Source: Actinokineospora baliensis
GTDB lineage: Bacteria > Actinomycetota > Actinomycetes > Mycobacteriales > Pseudonocardiaceae
NCBI RefSeq assembly: GCF_016907695.1
Contig: NZ_JAFBCK010000001.1
Span: 6,622,001 to 6,686,000 of the forward strand
Reading direction: 5' to 3'
DNA length: 64,000 nt
The position numbers were made by a program, and so were the translations under genes. Positions 56,933-64,000 of this stretch are shown here, one piece after another. The notes under the pieces are model-generated. The model was not told the DNA's origin. It did not search any database and saw nothing but the letters and a program-made list of their open reading frames with translations. Numbering within the stretch: position 1 is the first letter of the stretch; each line of letters begins with the position of its first letter.

Positions 56933-57153
56933 CCCCCCAAGAGGTGTGGTGGGGGCTGGGCCCACACGGGGAGGGTCTCCGGCGACTGGAGGCCAGCGCA
57001 GCGGAGCTCAACCTGGCCTGCGACTTCCGCTACGTGTGCGCAACGAAGACCGCGATCCTTCAACGTCACCCGGTTGGCCGCTCCCAGCAAGCTCGTTCGG
57101 ATGGCACGCTCCGAGAAAGCAGCCCGTAGAACCCCTGGTTCTGCGGGCTGCTT
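56933..57153 (+). ncRNA. Candidate structured non-coding RNA or leader
   Basis: Segment starting ~10 nt after a TAGACT -10-like hexamer. A 5' hairpin (GCCCCC ... GGGGGC, 56933-56960) is followed by ~150 nt with further complementary GGAG/CTCC stretches and ends in a very strong hairpin (57117-57153). A 61-codon frame (GTG 56944, stop inside the final stem) is possible but lacks a ribosome site, so I prefer RNA. It could be a free small RNA or a leader controlling the membrane protein gene 74 bp downstream. No known riboswitch consensus was recognised. Confidence 0.35.
57117..57153 (+). terminator. Strong intrinsic terminator
   Basis: AAGCAGCCCGTAGAACC pairs with GGTTCTGCGGGCTGCTT: 17 bp with one wobble pair, 3-nt loop, followed by GATTTA. 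The best terminator in the window. Confidence 0.9.
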
Positions 57154-57226
57154 GATTTATGGCCTCTTCCCACCCGTACCCGGCATCAGCCCACCGGCGA
57201 TTCCCGTGACAACGGAGGTCGCCCCC

Positions 57227-57460
57227 GTGCCCACGAGCGTGCTCACCTGGATCCAGCAGAACGTCCTGCCCGCCTGGGTGGTCGTGATCGCCGCCCTGGC
57301 CGCCGTCCTGCTGTGGGCGCTGACCTCACTGTCGCGGCTGGTCCACACGCACCGCGCCCGCCACCAGGCGCTGCGCGGCAACCAGGAAGAACGCGCCGCG
57401 GCCCGCTGGCTCCTCGAACACGATGCCAGACAGGCGAAGCGCAGACCCAGAGGCGGCTAG
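57227..57460 (+). CDS. Small single-TM protein
   Basis: 77 residues: PTSVLTWIQQNVLPAW, TM helix (VVVIAALAAVLLWALTSLS), then a basic cytoplasmic tail (RARHQALRGNQEERAAARWL). GTG at 57227 has GGAGG 8 nt upstream; GTG 57206 is in frame but lacks a site. Unknown function. Confidence 0.65.
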   Translation: MPTSVLTWIQQNVLPAWVVVIAALAAVLLWALTSLSRLVHTHRARHQALRGNQEERAAARWLLEHDARQAKRRPRGG

Positions 57461-57467
57461 CCGCCGA

Positions 57468-57557
57468 GTTGTCCACAGCCCGCCCGCCGCACACCCGATC
57501 CTGTCGGCCAGTCCCAGTAAGCTGTATATCGGGGGCTGCTCAGATCAATTCGATCTT
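57468..57557 (+). repeat. DnaA-box-bearing intergenic repeat, copy 4
   Basis: TTGTCCACAG, GATCCTGTCGGCC, the core AGTAAGCTGTATATCGGGGG and a terminal CGATCTT. Follows the small TM protein gene by a few bases; with copy 5 it fills the gap to the convergent hisA. Confidence 0.65.
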
Positions 57558-57680
57558 GCCAACAACACCGCACCCCGCCCAAAACCCTTTCGGCACAAAA
57601 GAATCCGCCGCCGAGCGACCTGGCGGCCGCGCCAACCGACCCGATCCCCCGCCCGCTCCCCTCGACAACCCGACACCCGA

Positions 57681-57770
57681 GTTGTCCACAGCCCACCCGC
57701 AGCACGACCGTTCCCGTCGGCCATTCCCGGTAAGCTGTATATCGGGGGCTACTCAGGCCGACATGATCTT
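57681..57770 (+). repeat. DnaA-box-bearing intergenic repeat, copy 5
   Basis: TTGTCCACAG, CCCGTCGGCC, the core GGTAAGCTGTATATCGGGGG and a terminal ATGATCTT, ending 12 bp from the hisA stop. Direct repeat of copy 4, 213 bp apart. The segment between them (57558-57680) has no gene. Confidence 0.65.
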
Positions 57771-57781
57771 GCCGAGAGCCC

Positions 57782-58507
57782 TCACCGCACCGCAGCCAGA
57801 GCCTCCGGCAGCGTGAAGTTCCCGTTGTACAAGGCCTTGCCGATGATCGCACCCTCCACACCGGACACCCGCGATAGCGCGATCAGGTCGTCCACACTGG
57901 ACACACCGCCCGACGCGACGACCGGGGCCGGGGTTTCGCCGCACACCGACCGAAGCAGGTCGACGTTCGGGCCCTGCAGCGTGCCGTCCTTGCTGACGTC
58001 GGTCACCACGTAGCGGGCGCAGCCGTCGCGGTCGAGTCGCGCGAGGACCTCCCACAGGTCGCCGCCGTCCTTGGTCCAGCCGCGGGTGGCGACGCGGTGT
58101 TGGCCGTCGACGATGCGGACGTCGAGGCCGACGGCGATGCGGTCGCCGTGGGCGGCGATCGCGCGGGCGCACCACTCGGGGTTCTCCAGGACCGCGGTGC
58201 CGAGGTTGACCCGCGCGCACCCGGTCGCCAGCGCGGCCTCGAGCCCGGCGTCGTCGCGGATGCCGCCGGACAGCTCGACCTTCACGTCCAGCGTGCCGAC
58301 GACCTCGGCCACCAGCGCCCGGTTGTCACCCCGCCCGAACGCGGCGTCGAGGTCGACCAGGTGCACCCACTCGGCGCCGCCGTCCTGCCAGGCGAGGGCG
58401 GCTTGCAACGGGGAGCCGTACTCGGTCTCGGTCCCGGCCTCCCCCTGGGTCAGGCGGACGGCTTGTCCGTTGGAGACGTCGACGGCGGGCAGCAACTGGA
58501 AGCTCAC
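57782..58507 (-). CDS. hisA: Phosphoribosyl isomerase A (HisA/PriA, dual His-Trp)
   Basis: 241-residue TIM barrel with [15 protein letters not shown] (catalytic Asp), [22 protein letters not shown] and [14 protein letters not shown] (second Asp). In actinobacteria lacking trpF this enzyme (PriA) isomerises both ProFAR (His) and PRA (Trp); no trpF is present in the trp cluster here, in line with that. ATG 58507, 9 bp after hisH. Confidence 0.95.
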   Translation of the reverse strand: MSFQLLPAVDVSNGQAVRLTQGEAGTETEYGSPLQAALAWQDGGAEWVHLVDLDAAFGRGDNRALVAEVVGTLDVKVELSGGIRDDAGLEAALATGCARVNLGTAVLENPEWCARAIAAHGDRIAVGLDVRIVDGQHRVATRGWTKDGGDLWEVLARLDRDGCARYVVTDVSKDGTLQGPNVDLLRSVCGETPAPVVASGGVSSVDDLIALSRVSGVEGAIIGKALYNGNFTLPEALAAVR

Positions 58508-58516
58508 CCGGGCAGC

Positions 58517-59152
58517 CTAACCGGTGACGTCGGCGAGCCAGTTCTCCAGCAGCTGCGCGCCCGCGTCACCGGACTTCTCGGGGTGGAACTGGGTCGCCGA
58601 TAGCGGCCCGTTCTCCGCCGCGGCGACGAAATCGGTGCCGTGCGTGGCCCACGTCACCAGCGGCGCGGGCATCGGCGGCTCGGGGTTGAGCTCCCACGTG
58701 CGGGCGGCGTAGGAGTGCACGAAGTAGAACCGCGTGTCCGGCGCCATGCCGTTGAACAGCACGGACTTCTCCGGCGCCCGAACGGTGTTCCACCCCATGT
58801 GCGGCACGACATCGGCCTCGAGCCGGTCGATCACCCCGGGCCACTCCGCGCACCCCTCGGTCCGCACGCCGTGCTCGATGCCCTGCGCGAACAGGATCTG
58901 CATGCCGACGCAGATGCCCAGCACCGGGCGCCCACCCGCGAGCCTGCGGCCGATGATCCGCTCACCGCGCACCGCCAGCAGCCCCGCCATGCACGCCGCG
59001 TACGCCCCGACCCCGGGGACCACGAGCGCGTCGCACTCGAGCGCGGTCTGGAAGTCTCCGGTCACCTCGACCTCGGCGCCCACCCGGCGCAGCGCGCGCT
59101 CGGCCGATCGGAGGTTCCCGGACCCGTAATCCAACACGACGACTGATGCCAC
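58517..59152 (-). CDS. hisH: Imidazole glycerol phosphate synthase glutaminase subunit
   Basis: 211 residues, class I amidotransferase. [18 protein letters not shown], the oxyanion [10 protein letters not shown], nucleophile Cys81 ([11 protein letters not shown]), and the His/Glu pair in [10 protein letters not shown] are intact. Supplies ammonia to HisF. GTG at 59152 starts directly at the first beta strand. Confidence 0.96.
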   Translation of the reverse strand: MASVVVLDYGSGNLRSAERALRRVGAEVEVTGDFQTALECDALVVPGVGAYAACMAGLLAVRGERIIGRRLAGGRPVLGICVGMQILFAQGIEHGVRTEGCAEWPGVIDRLEADVVPHMGWNTVRAPEKSVLFNGMAPDTRFYFVHSYAARTWELNPEPPMPAPLVTWATHGTDFVAAAENGPLSATQFHPEKSGDAGAQLLENWLADVTG

Positions 59153-59269
59153 GCAGGTCAGCGTAGTCGCCGCCCGCCGTGACAAAACCGTGACATCCGA
59201 CCGCGGTTGAGCGGCGCCGCCACCGGGTAACCCCTTGACGTCTGGTGGGTTCTGGGGATGGAGGCACCC

Positions 59270-59524
59270 ATGGCGGGGTTGGACAGGAGGCCGGTTCGCT
59301 GGTCGTTAGCCGCGGTGCTCACCGTGGCCGCGGGCGTGAATGTCTACCTCTCGTTGGCTGAGGGTGTTTGGTGGCCCCTCGCCCTGGCGGCGATCTGGAT
59401 CGGCTTCGCCGCAGCGCTCTTCCTCCCCGCACCGGAGCCGGTAGAGATCCCCGCCCCGCGCACCGCCCGCGAAGCCCTCGCCCTCGAAGGCTGGAACCTG
59501 CCCACCAGCCTCGCGACCCGCTAG
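59270..59524 (+). CDS. Small two-TM membrane protein
   Basis: 84 residues: [20 protein letters not shown] and [19 protein letters not shown] are two TM helices, then a short tail ([20 protein letters not shown]). ATG at 59270 was preferred to ATG 59258 because TGGAGGCACCC gives a proper ribosome site. Unknown function; common-looking in this order. Confidence 0.68.
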   Translation: MAGLDRRPVRWSLAAVLTVAAGVNVYLSLAEGVWWPLALAAIWIGFAAALFLPAPEPVEIPAPRTAREALALEGWNLPTSLATR

Positions 59525-59561
59525 GCCGCCCGCCCGACGGACGAGCGGCGCACCGGTCGCC

Positions 59562-59846
59562 TCAGTCGGCCACCCACACCACGTGCGGCGTGACCTCCGC
59601 ACGCCCGCCGAACAACGGCAACGCGTGCTCCGCCGACCGAACGCTGAGCCGCGTCGACCCGTCCTCGCTAACCACCGCCGCGTGGTCGTCGAACTCCATG
59701 CCCCACGCGGCGATCCGCAGGTCCACCCGCTCGCCCAGTTCCTGCACGACCGCGAACAGCCGCGGCGCCTGGTCCCGCACGATCTCCCGGGTGATCTCCC
59801 CGAACTCCGCCTCGCCGACAACGCCACTACCAGCCACGACTACCAT
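59562..59846 (-). CDS. Hypothetical small protein divergent from the XRE regulator
   Basis: 94 residues, not recognised. AEFGEITREIVRDQAPRLFA, ELGERVDLRIAAWGMEFDDH, STRLSVRSAEHAL suggest a small alpha/beta protein. The ATG (59846) lies 60-110 bp from the twin palindromes, so it may share regulation with the XRE gene and its DUF397 array; no closer inference. Confidence 0.6.
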   Translation of the reverse strand: MVVVAGSGVVGEAEFGEITREIVRDQAPRLFAVVQELGERVDLRIAAWGMEFDDHAAVVSEDGSTRLSVRSAEHALPLFGGRAEVTPHVVWVAD

Positions 59847-59905
59847 CAGTGCCTCCTCGAGTACCCACGCGGCACGATCGCCGCGGGTCGAGGTCTAGAG
59901 TGTAT

Positions 59906-59936
59906 CTGGACGTCCAGTTTAGGAAGTGGACGTCCA
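59906..59936. promoter_or_regulatory. Twin-palindrome operator for the XRE/DUF397 locus
   Basis: CTGGACGTCCAG (59906-59917, perfect) and TGGACGTCCA (59927-59936, perfect), centres 20 bp apart, i.e. two helical turns on one DNA face. It sits in the divergent gap 40-70 bp before the XRE start. Strong candidate for cooperative dimer binding by the adjacent regulator. Confidence 0.7.
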
Positions 59937-59975
59937 TTGATTCACTCGATCGTGCGACCCCGGAGGTTGATCGGT

Positions 59976-60848
59976 TTGAGTCAGGACAACGCCACCGTCC
60001 GGCGCTGGCACCTGTCGAACAGGCTGCGTGAGCTGCGCGAACACGCGGGCCTCACCCACGACCAGGTCATCGAGCGACTCAAGGGCACCGGCAAGTGGTC
60101 CCGCCCCAAGCTCTCCCGCATCGAGAACCGCGAACAAGGCGTGAAGACCCGCGAAGTCGAACAACTCCTCGACGTCTACCAGGTCACGGACCCGGCACTA
60201 CGCGAGGAGTTGGTCGACCTGGCCAACACCGCCCACCAGCGCGGCTGGATGCTCGACATCCGCAAGAGCCTCCCGCAGGACTTCCACGCGGTCTTGAACT
60301 GGGAAGCCGCGCTGGTGGGGCGACGGCAGTTCGAAACGCTGCTGGTTCCCGGGCTGCTGCAGACAGCCGACTACGCCAGAAGCCTGATCACCGGGATCCA
60401 CCCCTCATTGTCCGAAGAAGAGGTGGAGAACCGAGTCGCCGCTCGGATGGCCCGGCAACAGATCCTCAACCGGTCGAATCCCGCCCAACTCCACGCGATC
60501 CTGGACATGGGCGTGCTGGAACGCCCCGTCGGCTCGGCGCGGATCATGCGAAACCAACTCCGCCGGTTGGTCGAAGCCGCAGAGGCATCTCACATCACCG
60601 TTCAGGTGCTGCCAAAGTCAGCAGGCGCCAGCCCAGCGCTGGAAGGACCGTTCTCCATCCTCACCCTCCCAGACCCCGTGCCCGACACGGGATACGCAGA
60701 AGGTCCGCTGCGGGCTGTGTACATCGAGGACCGAGAGGAAGTCCGGGCCTACACCCTCCGCTTCGGTAGGCTCATGGCCGAGTCCCTCTCTGCGGCCGAG
60801 TCGGCAAGAGTCATAACCGATGCCGCCCAACACATCCAGGAGGCGTAG
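59976..60848 (+). CDS. XRE family regulator with DUF5753 domain (heads DUF397 array)
   Basis: 290 residues. HTH at about 10-65 (LRELREHAGLTHDQVIERL, KWSRPKLSRIENREQGVK), then DUF5753 with FETLLVPGLLQTADYARSLI, RQQILNR, VLERPVGSARIMRNQL and VLPKSAGASPALEGPFSIL. TTG at 59976 has CGGAGG eight bases upstream; in-frame GTG 59955 would put that site inside the gene. The first DUF397 gene starts at the next base after its stop. Confidence 0.9.
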   Translation: MSQDNATVRRWHLSNRLRELREHAGLTHDQVIERLKGTGKWSRPKLSRIENREQGVKTREVEQLLDVYQVTDPALREELVDLANTAHQRGWMLDIRKSLPQDFHAVLNWEAALVGRRQFETLLVPGLLQTADYARSLITGIHPSLSEEEVENRVAARMARQQILNRSNPAQLHAILDMGVLERPVGSARIMRNQLRRLVEAAEASHITVQVLPKSAGASPALEGPFSILTLPDPVPDTGYAEGPLRAVYIEDREEVRAYTLRFGRLMAESLSAAESARVITDAAQHIQEA

Positions 60849-61034
60849 ATGACCAACCAGCCCCGATGGCGCAAGAGCTCCTACTCCGGCGGCGGCGGCC
60901 AAGGCGGCGGCGACTGCGTCGAGCTAGCCCACTTCCCCACCACCGCCGCGATCCGCGACAGCAAAGCCCCCCACACCCCACCCCTCCACGTCTCCCCCAC
61001 CACCCTCACCGCCTTCATCACCACCCTCAAGTAG
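60849..61034 (+). CDS. DUF397 protein, array member 1
   Basis: 61 residues: RWRKSSYSGGGGQGGG, CVELAHFPTTAAIRDSKAPH, then LHVSPTTLTAFITTL. Standard DUF397 with a Gly-rich insert after the WRKSSYS helix start. ATG abuts the XRE stop; GGAGG lies in the end of the regulator gene. Partner or antagonist of the regulator by family knowledge. Confidence 0.9.
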   Translation: MTNQPRWRKSSYSGGGGQGGGDCVELAHFPTTAAIRDSKAPHTPPLHVSPTTLTAFITTLK

Positions 61035-61053
61035 CGTGGCAAGGAGCCAAACC

Positions 61054-61257
61054 ATGCCAACCCACTGGCGCAAAAGCAGCTTCTCCGGCGGCGGTGGCGA
61101 CATCGGCGGCGGCAACTGCGTCGAGGTGGCCAGCTTCGGCGCAACAACCGCTATCCGCGACAGCAAGGCCCCACACCAGCCGCCGCTGCGCTTCCCGACC
61201 CCCGACATGGCGGCTTGCCTTTCCTTCATCCAGGCGGACAATTTCAGCCGTGACTAG
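61054..61257 (+). CDS. DUF397 protein, array member 2
   Basis: 67 residues: THWRKSSFSGGGGDIGGG, CVEVASFGATTAIRDSKAPH, FPTPDMAACLSFI. AAGGAG before ATG 61054. More diverged in the middle (VASFGATTAI) than members 1, 3 and 4. Confidence 0.9.
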   Translation: MPTHWRKSSFSGGGGDIGGGNCVEVASFGATTAIRDSKAPHQPPLRFPTPDMAACLSFIQADNFSRD

Positions 61258-61429
61258 CATTCACTGGCGCAAGAGCTCCTACTCCGGCGGCGGCGGCCAA
61301 GGCGGCGGCAACTGTGTGGAACTAGCCCACTTCCCCACCACAGTCGCCATCCGCGACAGCAAAGCCCCCCACAACCACCTCCACATCTCCCCCACCACTC
61401 TCACCGCCCTGATCACCACCCCCAAGTAG
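61250..61429 (+). CDS. DUF397 protein, array member 3
   Basis: 59 residues: IHWRKSSYSGGGGQGGG, CVELAHFPTTVAIRDSKAPH, LHISPTTLTALITTP; nearly the same as member 1. GTG at 61250 overlaps the end of member 2 by 8 bp, with no clear ribosome site, so it may depend on coupling. Confidence 0.85.
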   Translation: MTSIHWRKSSYSGGGGQGGGNCVELAHFPTTVAIRDSKAPHNHLHISPTTLTALITTPK

Positions 61430-61447
61430 CCCCAGACGGAGCCATAC

Positions 61448-61648
61448 ATGCCAACCCACTGGCGCAAAAGCAGCTTCTCCGGCGGCGGCGGCCAAGGCGG
61501 CGGCGAGTGCGTCGAACTGGCCCACTTCCCCGCAACAATCGCCATCCGCGACAGCAAGACCCCCAACACCCCACCCCTCCACTTCCCCACTCCCACCCTC
61601 ACAGCCTGGCTTTCCACCCTCCCCACAACCACTTTCACCCGCCCCTAA
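61448..61648 (+). CDS. DUF397 protein, array member 4
   Basis: 66 residues: THWRKSSFSGGGGQGGGE, CVELAHFPATIAIRDSKTPN, FPTPTLTAWLSTL. N-terminal part like member 2, middle like members 1 and 3, so the array looks shaped by duplication and exchange. GGAG before ATG 61448. Confidence 0.9.
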   Translation: MPTHWRKSSFSGGGGQGGGECVELAHFPATIAIRDSKTPNTPPLHFPTPTLTAWLSTLPTTTFTRP

Positions 61649-61653
61649 CCCCG

Positions 61654-61681
61654 CCGCCGCGCAGTCCCCACCGCGCGGCGG
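61654..61681 (+). terminator. Hairpin after the DUF397 array
   Basis: CCGCCGCGC and GCGCGGCGG, a 9-bp perfect stem with 10-nt loop, 5 bp after the last stop codon of the array. Confidence 0.7.
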
Positions 61682-61869
61682 CCCACTTCAAGGCGAACCC
61701 GCTCCGCCGAACAGCCCATTCCCGCACACCCCGCCCATCTCCCTGATACGACCGCCGGTGTAGCACCCCTGCCTCGACGGGTGAACACGCGAAGATCACC
61801 TATGCGCACCCCACGGGGCCGCTGCTTTCCTTGTGCCGCAAGGAATCAGCCCCCGTGATCGGAGACTCC

Positions 61870-62355
61870 GTGCCCCGACGTGCCATGCGCCGCGCAGCAC
61901 TCAGCCTGACGACGCTGCTGTCCCTGTTCGCCATCCTCACCCCACAAGCGGGCGCCACCACCCAGGACGTCGACCCCTGCGCCGGCCGTTCCAAGGGATA
62001 TCCCCTGCTCACCATCCCCGCCTCGGACACCGACGGGCTCGCCATGGACGTGAGCCTCAAGTGCGGGGAGCAACTGGGCCCCGGCTACCGGTGGGGCCTG
62101 CGGCACATCGTCGCCAACCACGCGAGGCTGCTTGCCCCGACGGACTGGGCCGACCTCCAGCGATGCGTGGAACTATTGGCGACGAACTGGGACGGGGCAT
62201 TGGACTCCGGCACCCAGATCCTGCTCCACCGCACCGCCCGCGACGGCATCGTCTGGCAGATGTGGGTCTGGGACACCTCGTCCCAACGCGGAGTCGCCAC
62301 GATCTTCGCCACCGACGCCCAACACTCCGACCGCCCCTGGGACAGTTGCCTCTAA
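61870..62355 (+). CDS. Secreted protein of unknown function
   Basis: 161 residues with signal peptide (RRAALSLTTLLSLFAILTPQ, then AGATTQDVDPC). Mature part has four Cys (DPCAGRSKG, LKCGEQLG, LQRCVELLA, PWDSCL) and a YRWGLRHIVANHARLL stretch, with WQMWVWDTSSQRGVATIFA near the end. Not recognised; the R-H-I-x-x-x-H helix is the sort of motif seen in secreted effector domains, but that is speculative. GTG at 61870 has GGAGACTCC upstream. Confidence 0.72.
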   Translation: MPRRAMRRAALSLTTLLSLFAILTPQAGATTQDVDPCAGRSKGYPLLTIPASDTDGLAMDVSLKCGEQLGPGYRWGLRHIVANHARLLAPTDWADLQRCVELLATNWDGALDSGTQILLHRTARDGIVWQMWVWDTSSQRGVATIFATDAQHSDRPWDSCL

Positions 62356-62365
62356 CCCCCCTCAC

Positions 62366-62914
62366 CTACGGCAACCGAGCCTCAACCCTCTCCGCCGCCC
62401 CCATCGCCACTCCACACAACCCCGCCGAATCCCCACCAATAGCCCGAACATCCACCCGCGACGACACCGTCACCTCTAGCGCGACGATGCACCCCGAGTC
62501 CGAGTCACCCAGGGCTTTGACGCCGTTGTGCTTGCCTATCCGCACGGGAGACTTCTCCTGGCTGGTGACCAGGTCGCCGACCGCGAGTTCCTTGAAGAAG
62601 GTCACGCTGATCGAGTAGCTGTCGGCGATGACGGGCTTCTCGACCCGCCACAGGCACGAACTCCTGCTCGCCGTATCAGTGGCCTTGCCCTCGTCTGTGA
62701 TCCCCAGGGCCTGGGCATCCGAGCCCGACAGCAATGCACACGCCTTGATCACGTCCGGCTGCGGAGTGCTCGGGTCACCGGACACGGTAGGCCGGGAGGT
62801 GGAGGTCGACGCCTCGATTGCGGTCCCCGGCGTGTTAGCGGTACACCCGGCCGCCAGAATCACCGCGCCCGACACCCAACCAAGCCACAAACGCCTCAAC
62901 CGATACCCCGTCAC
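62366..62914 (-). CDS. DUF3558 lipoprotein
   Basis: 182 residues. Lipobox LAAGC (Cys24 region of GAVILAAGCTAN), Ser/Thr-rich linker, then DUF3558 core: DVIKACALLSGSDAQALG, SSCLWRVEKP, GVKALGDSDSGCIVALEV, LCGVAMGAAERVEARLP. GTG start overlaps the stop of the helical partner gene (GTGA). Converges with the secreted protein gene, 10 bp apart. Confidence 0.9.
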   Translation of the reverse strand: MTGYRLRRLWLGWVSGAVILAAGCTANTPGTAIEASTSTSRPTVSGDPSTPQPDVIKACALLSGSDAQALGITDEGKATDTASRSSCLWRVEKPVIADSYSISVTFFKELAVGDLVTSQEKSPVRIGKHNGVKALGDSDSGCIVALEVTVSSRVDVRAIGGDSAGLCGVAMGAAERVEARLP

Positions 62915-63297
62915 CCATCCCCCAGCCTGCGCGCGGACTGCTCGTCTGATGCCTCATAGCTTGCCATCGCCTGGAGAATGGCCTGCTCGGCGTCGAGCAA
63001 CGACTCCCTCAGCTTCAGCACTTGGGTCAAGAAACCCTGGTCATCGCTGGCGACCTTCTGGAGGTAGGGCTTCATCACCTGGGCGTTGGCCGAGGTGCCC
63101 AGCTTCGCCTCCTGGCGCAGGAGCTCCAGGTTGACGCGCTCGCTGTCGATCCACGCCACCAGTTCACGGATAGGCTTCAGCAGGGCCTGGCCGCCGTGGT
63201 TGTTGACGGCGAAGGAGCCCTGGGCGGCAAGCGCCGCGAAGGCGGCCATGCTCGCCCCGATCACAGGGAGGGCTTCCGGCGGAGGCGACTCACTCAC
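62911..63297 (-). CDS. Helical partner protein of the DUF3558 lipoprotein
   Basis: 128 residues, all-helical: ASMAAFAALAAQGSFAVN, HGGQALLKPIRELVAWIDS, QKVASDDQGFLTQVLKLRES, LLDAEQAILQAMASYEASDE. Such Ala/Leu-rich WXG100/PE-like helical proteins are regular neighbours of DUF3558 lipoproteins in this order and may be exported by type VII secretion; that is inferred. GTG at 63297; coupled to the lipoprotein gene. Confidence 0.75.
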   Translation of the reverse strand: MSESPPPEALPVIGASMAAFAALAAQGSFAVNNHGGQALLKPIRELVAWIDSERVNLELLRQEAKLGTSANAQVMKPYLQKVASDDQGFLTQVLKLRESLLDAEQAILQAMASYEASDEQSARRLGDG

Positions 63298-63421
63298 GGC
63301 AACGACCGTAACCAGGTTGCCCCAGTCACATCGCGCGAACGAGCCCGGATACTCCGAACGTGGAGACCGGCAACACAAATGGGGTGTCGGGAGGTGAGGG
63401 GGCGTGCTGTACTAGCGCCAC

Positions 63422-63979
63422 ATGGAAGACAAGATGATGATTCGCCTCTCGAAGAGGCTTTCGAAGGTTCTCCGGCACGATCCCGGCAGTATCGGTGTCA
63501 CCCTCGACCCAGCCGGTTGGATCGCCGTTGATGAGCTGCTCAAGGCTCTGGCCGAGCACGGCACCAGGATGTCCCGGGCGACGCTGGAGCGAGTGGTGGC
63601 TGAGAACAACAAGTCCCGCTTCGCGTTCGACGACACCGGCTCCCGCATCCGCGCCAGTCAGGGGCACACCGTCGCGGTTGAGCTTGGGTTGCCTGAGGCG
63701 ACTCCTCCCCCGGTGCTCTACCACGGCACCGTCGCCGCGGCTTTGGGCGGGATCCGGGCTGAGGGGTTGCGGCCGATGAAGCGGCACCACGTGCACCTGT
63801 CCGCCAATGTCGAGACGGCCATGAATGTGGGGGCGCGGCGGGGGAAGCCGGTGGTGCTCGGGGTTGACGCGGCGGGGATGGGTGCGGCGGGGTACGTGTT
63901 CCTCATCAGTGCCAACGGCGTGTGGTTGACCGAGCGGGTGCCGGTGGAGTACCTCGACCTACCTGGAGCTGCCGGGTAG
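63422..63979 (+). CDS. kptA: RNA 2'-phosphotransferase (KptA/Tpt1)
   Basis: 185 residues. N-terminal winged-helix RNA-binding part with SKRLSKVLRHDPGSIGVTLD, then the ART-like NAD part with VLYHGTVAAALGGIRAEGL, MKRHHVHLSANVETAMNVG and GYVFLISANGVWLTERVP. Removes an internal 2'-phosphate from RNA using NAD+. Bacteria lack the tRNA splicing route that needs this enzyme, so its natural substrate here is unknown. ATG at 63422 has no ribosome site; TGTACT at 63408 fits a leaderless -10. Confidence 0.93.
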   Translation: MEDKMMIRLSKRLSKVLRHDPGSIGVTLDPAGWIAVDELLKALAEHGTRMSRATLERVVAENNKSRFAFDDTGSRIRASQGHTVAVELGLPEATPPPVLYHGTVAAALGGIRAEGLRPMKRHHVHLSANVETAMNVGARRGKPVVLGVDAAGMGAAGYVFLISANGVWLTERVPVEYLDLPGAAG

Positions 63980-64000
63980 TGTCGACGGGGTGTCCACACT

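Noticed and set aside
56944..57129. 61-codon frame inside the candidate RNA
   Set aside because: Not fully excluded, but it lacks a ribosome site and its stop lies inside the terminator stem; an RNA fits better.

Overview
High-GC actinobacterial chromosome, most likely order Pseudonocardiales (the Saccharothrix/Actinokineospora/Lentzea/Amycolatopsis neighbourhood). The genus cannot be fixed by reading alone. Evidence: very high GC in third codon positions, many GTG and some TTG starts, XRE/DUF5753-DUF397 gene pairs, a CvnA-type histidine kinase, DUF3558 lipoproteins, a PriA-type HisA, and a his-trp-lgt-pyk-tesB order like that of Mycobacterium tuberculosis (hisH to tesB1).

Layout. 1-1.8 kb: 5' part of a conservon-type sensor kinase (minus strand, runs off the left edge). 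2.6-4.6 kb: DUF485 protein plus acetate/solute:cation symporter. 4.6-5.5 kb: repeat-rich gap (DnaA-box repeat, two copies of a 146-bp inverted-repeat element, G-rich repeats). 5.5-9.3 kb: MFS transporter divergent from a polyamine operon (group IV decarboxylase, speD, aminopropyltransferase). 9.3-11.9 kb: small membrane proteins, lytic transglycosylase, hypotheticals. 12-13.2 kb: second repeat-rich gap. 13.2-16.3 kb: acyl-CoA dehydrogenase and CoA transferase divergent from a TetR gene. 16.4-23 kb: paired membrane proteins, ACT-GNAT acetyltransferase, GabD2-like dehydrogenase, secreted subtilase. 23.3-28.7 kb: regulators (LAL-type LuxR, XRE + DUF397, small Cys protein). 28.8-49.3 kb: conserved backbone tesB-[39 x 13-bp tandem repeat]-pyk-...-gltD-gltB-lgt-trpA-trpB-trpC-Trp membrane protein-trpE-TetR-hisI-hisF, all minus apart from the regulators. 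49.3-57.5 kb: accessory block between hisF and hisA (TetR, ABC-2 exporter, streptogrisin-like pseudoprotease, DUF3558 lipoprotein, PhoD, ArsR/SRPBCC, PPOX enzyme, candidate structured RNA). 57.8-59.2 kb: hisA(priA)-hisH. 59.3-64 kb: small proteins, XRE regulator followed by four tandem DUF397 genes, secreted protein, DUF3558/helical pair, kptA.

How the genes work together: no trpF, trpD or trpG is present. The HisA here is expected to be the dual-function PriA isomerase, so it would serve both the his and the trp genes. GltBD supplies glutamate nitrogen for both pathways. The decarboxylase, SpeD and aminopropyltransferase form one translationally coupled polyamine unit. Several regulators have visible palindromes in their own promoter regions (TetR at 15.5 and 47.2 kb, ArsR at 55.6 kb, XRE at 59.9 kb). 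No rRNA, tRNA, CRISPR array, prophage or transposase gene was found.

Most unusual: a 146-bp element with 31-bp inverted ends, in three copies with paired (covarying) arm changes, one with an inverted core inside the same right flank; a four-gene DUF397 array behind a twin-palindrome operator; a secreted streptogrisin homologue with its catalytic residues changed to Ala; a five-copy DnaA-box-bearing intergenic repeat; and a perfect 13-bp x 39 repeat upstream of tesB.
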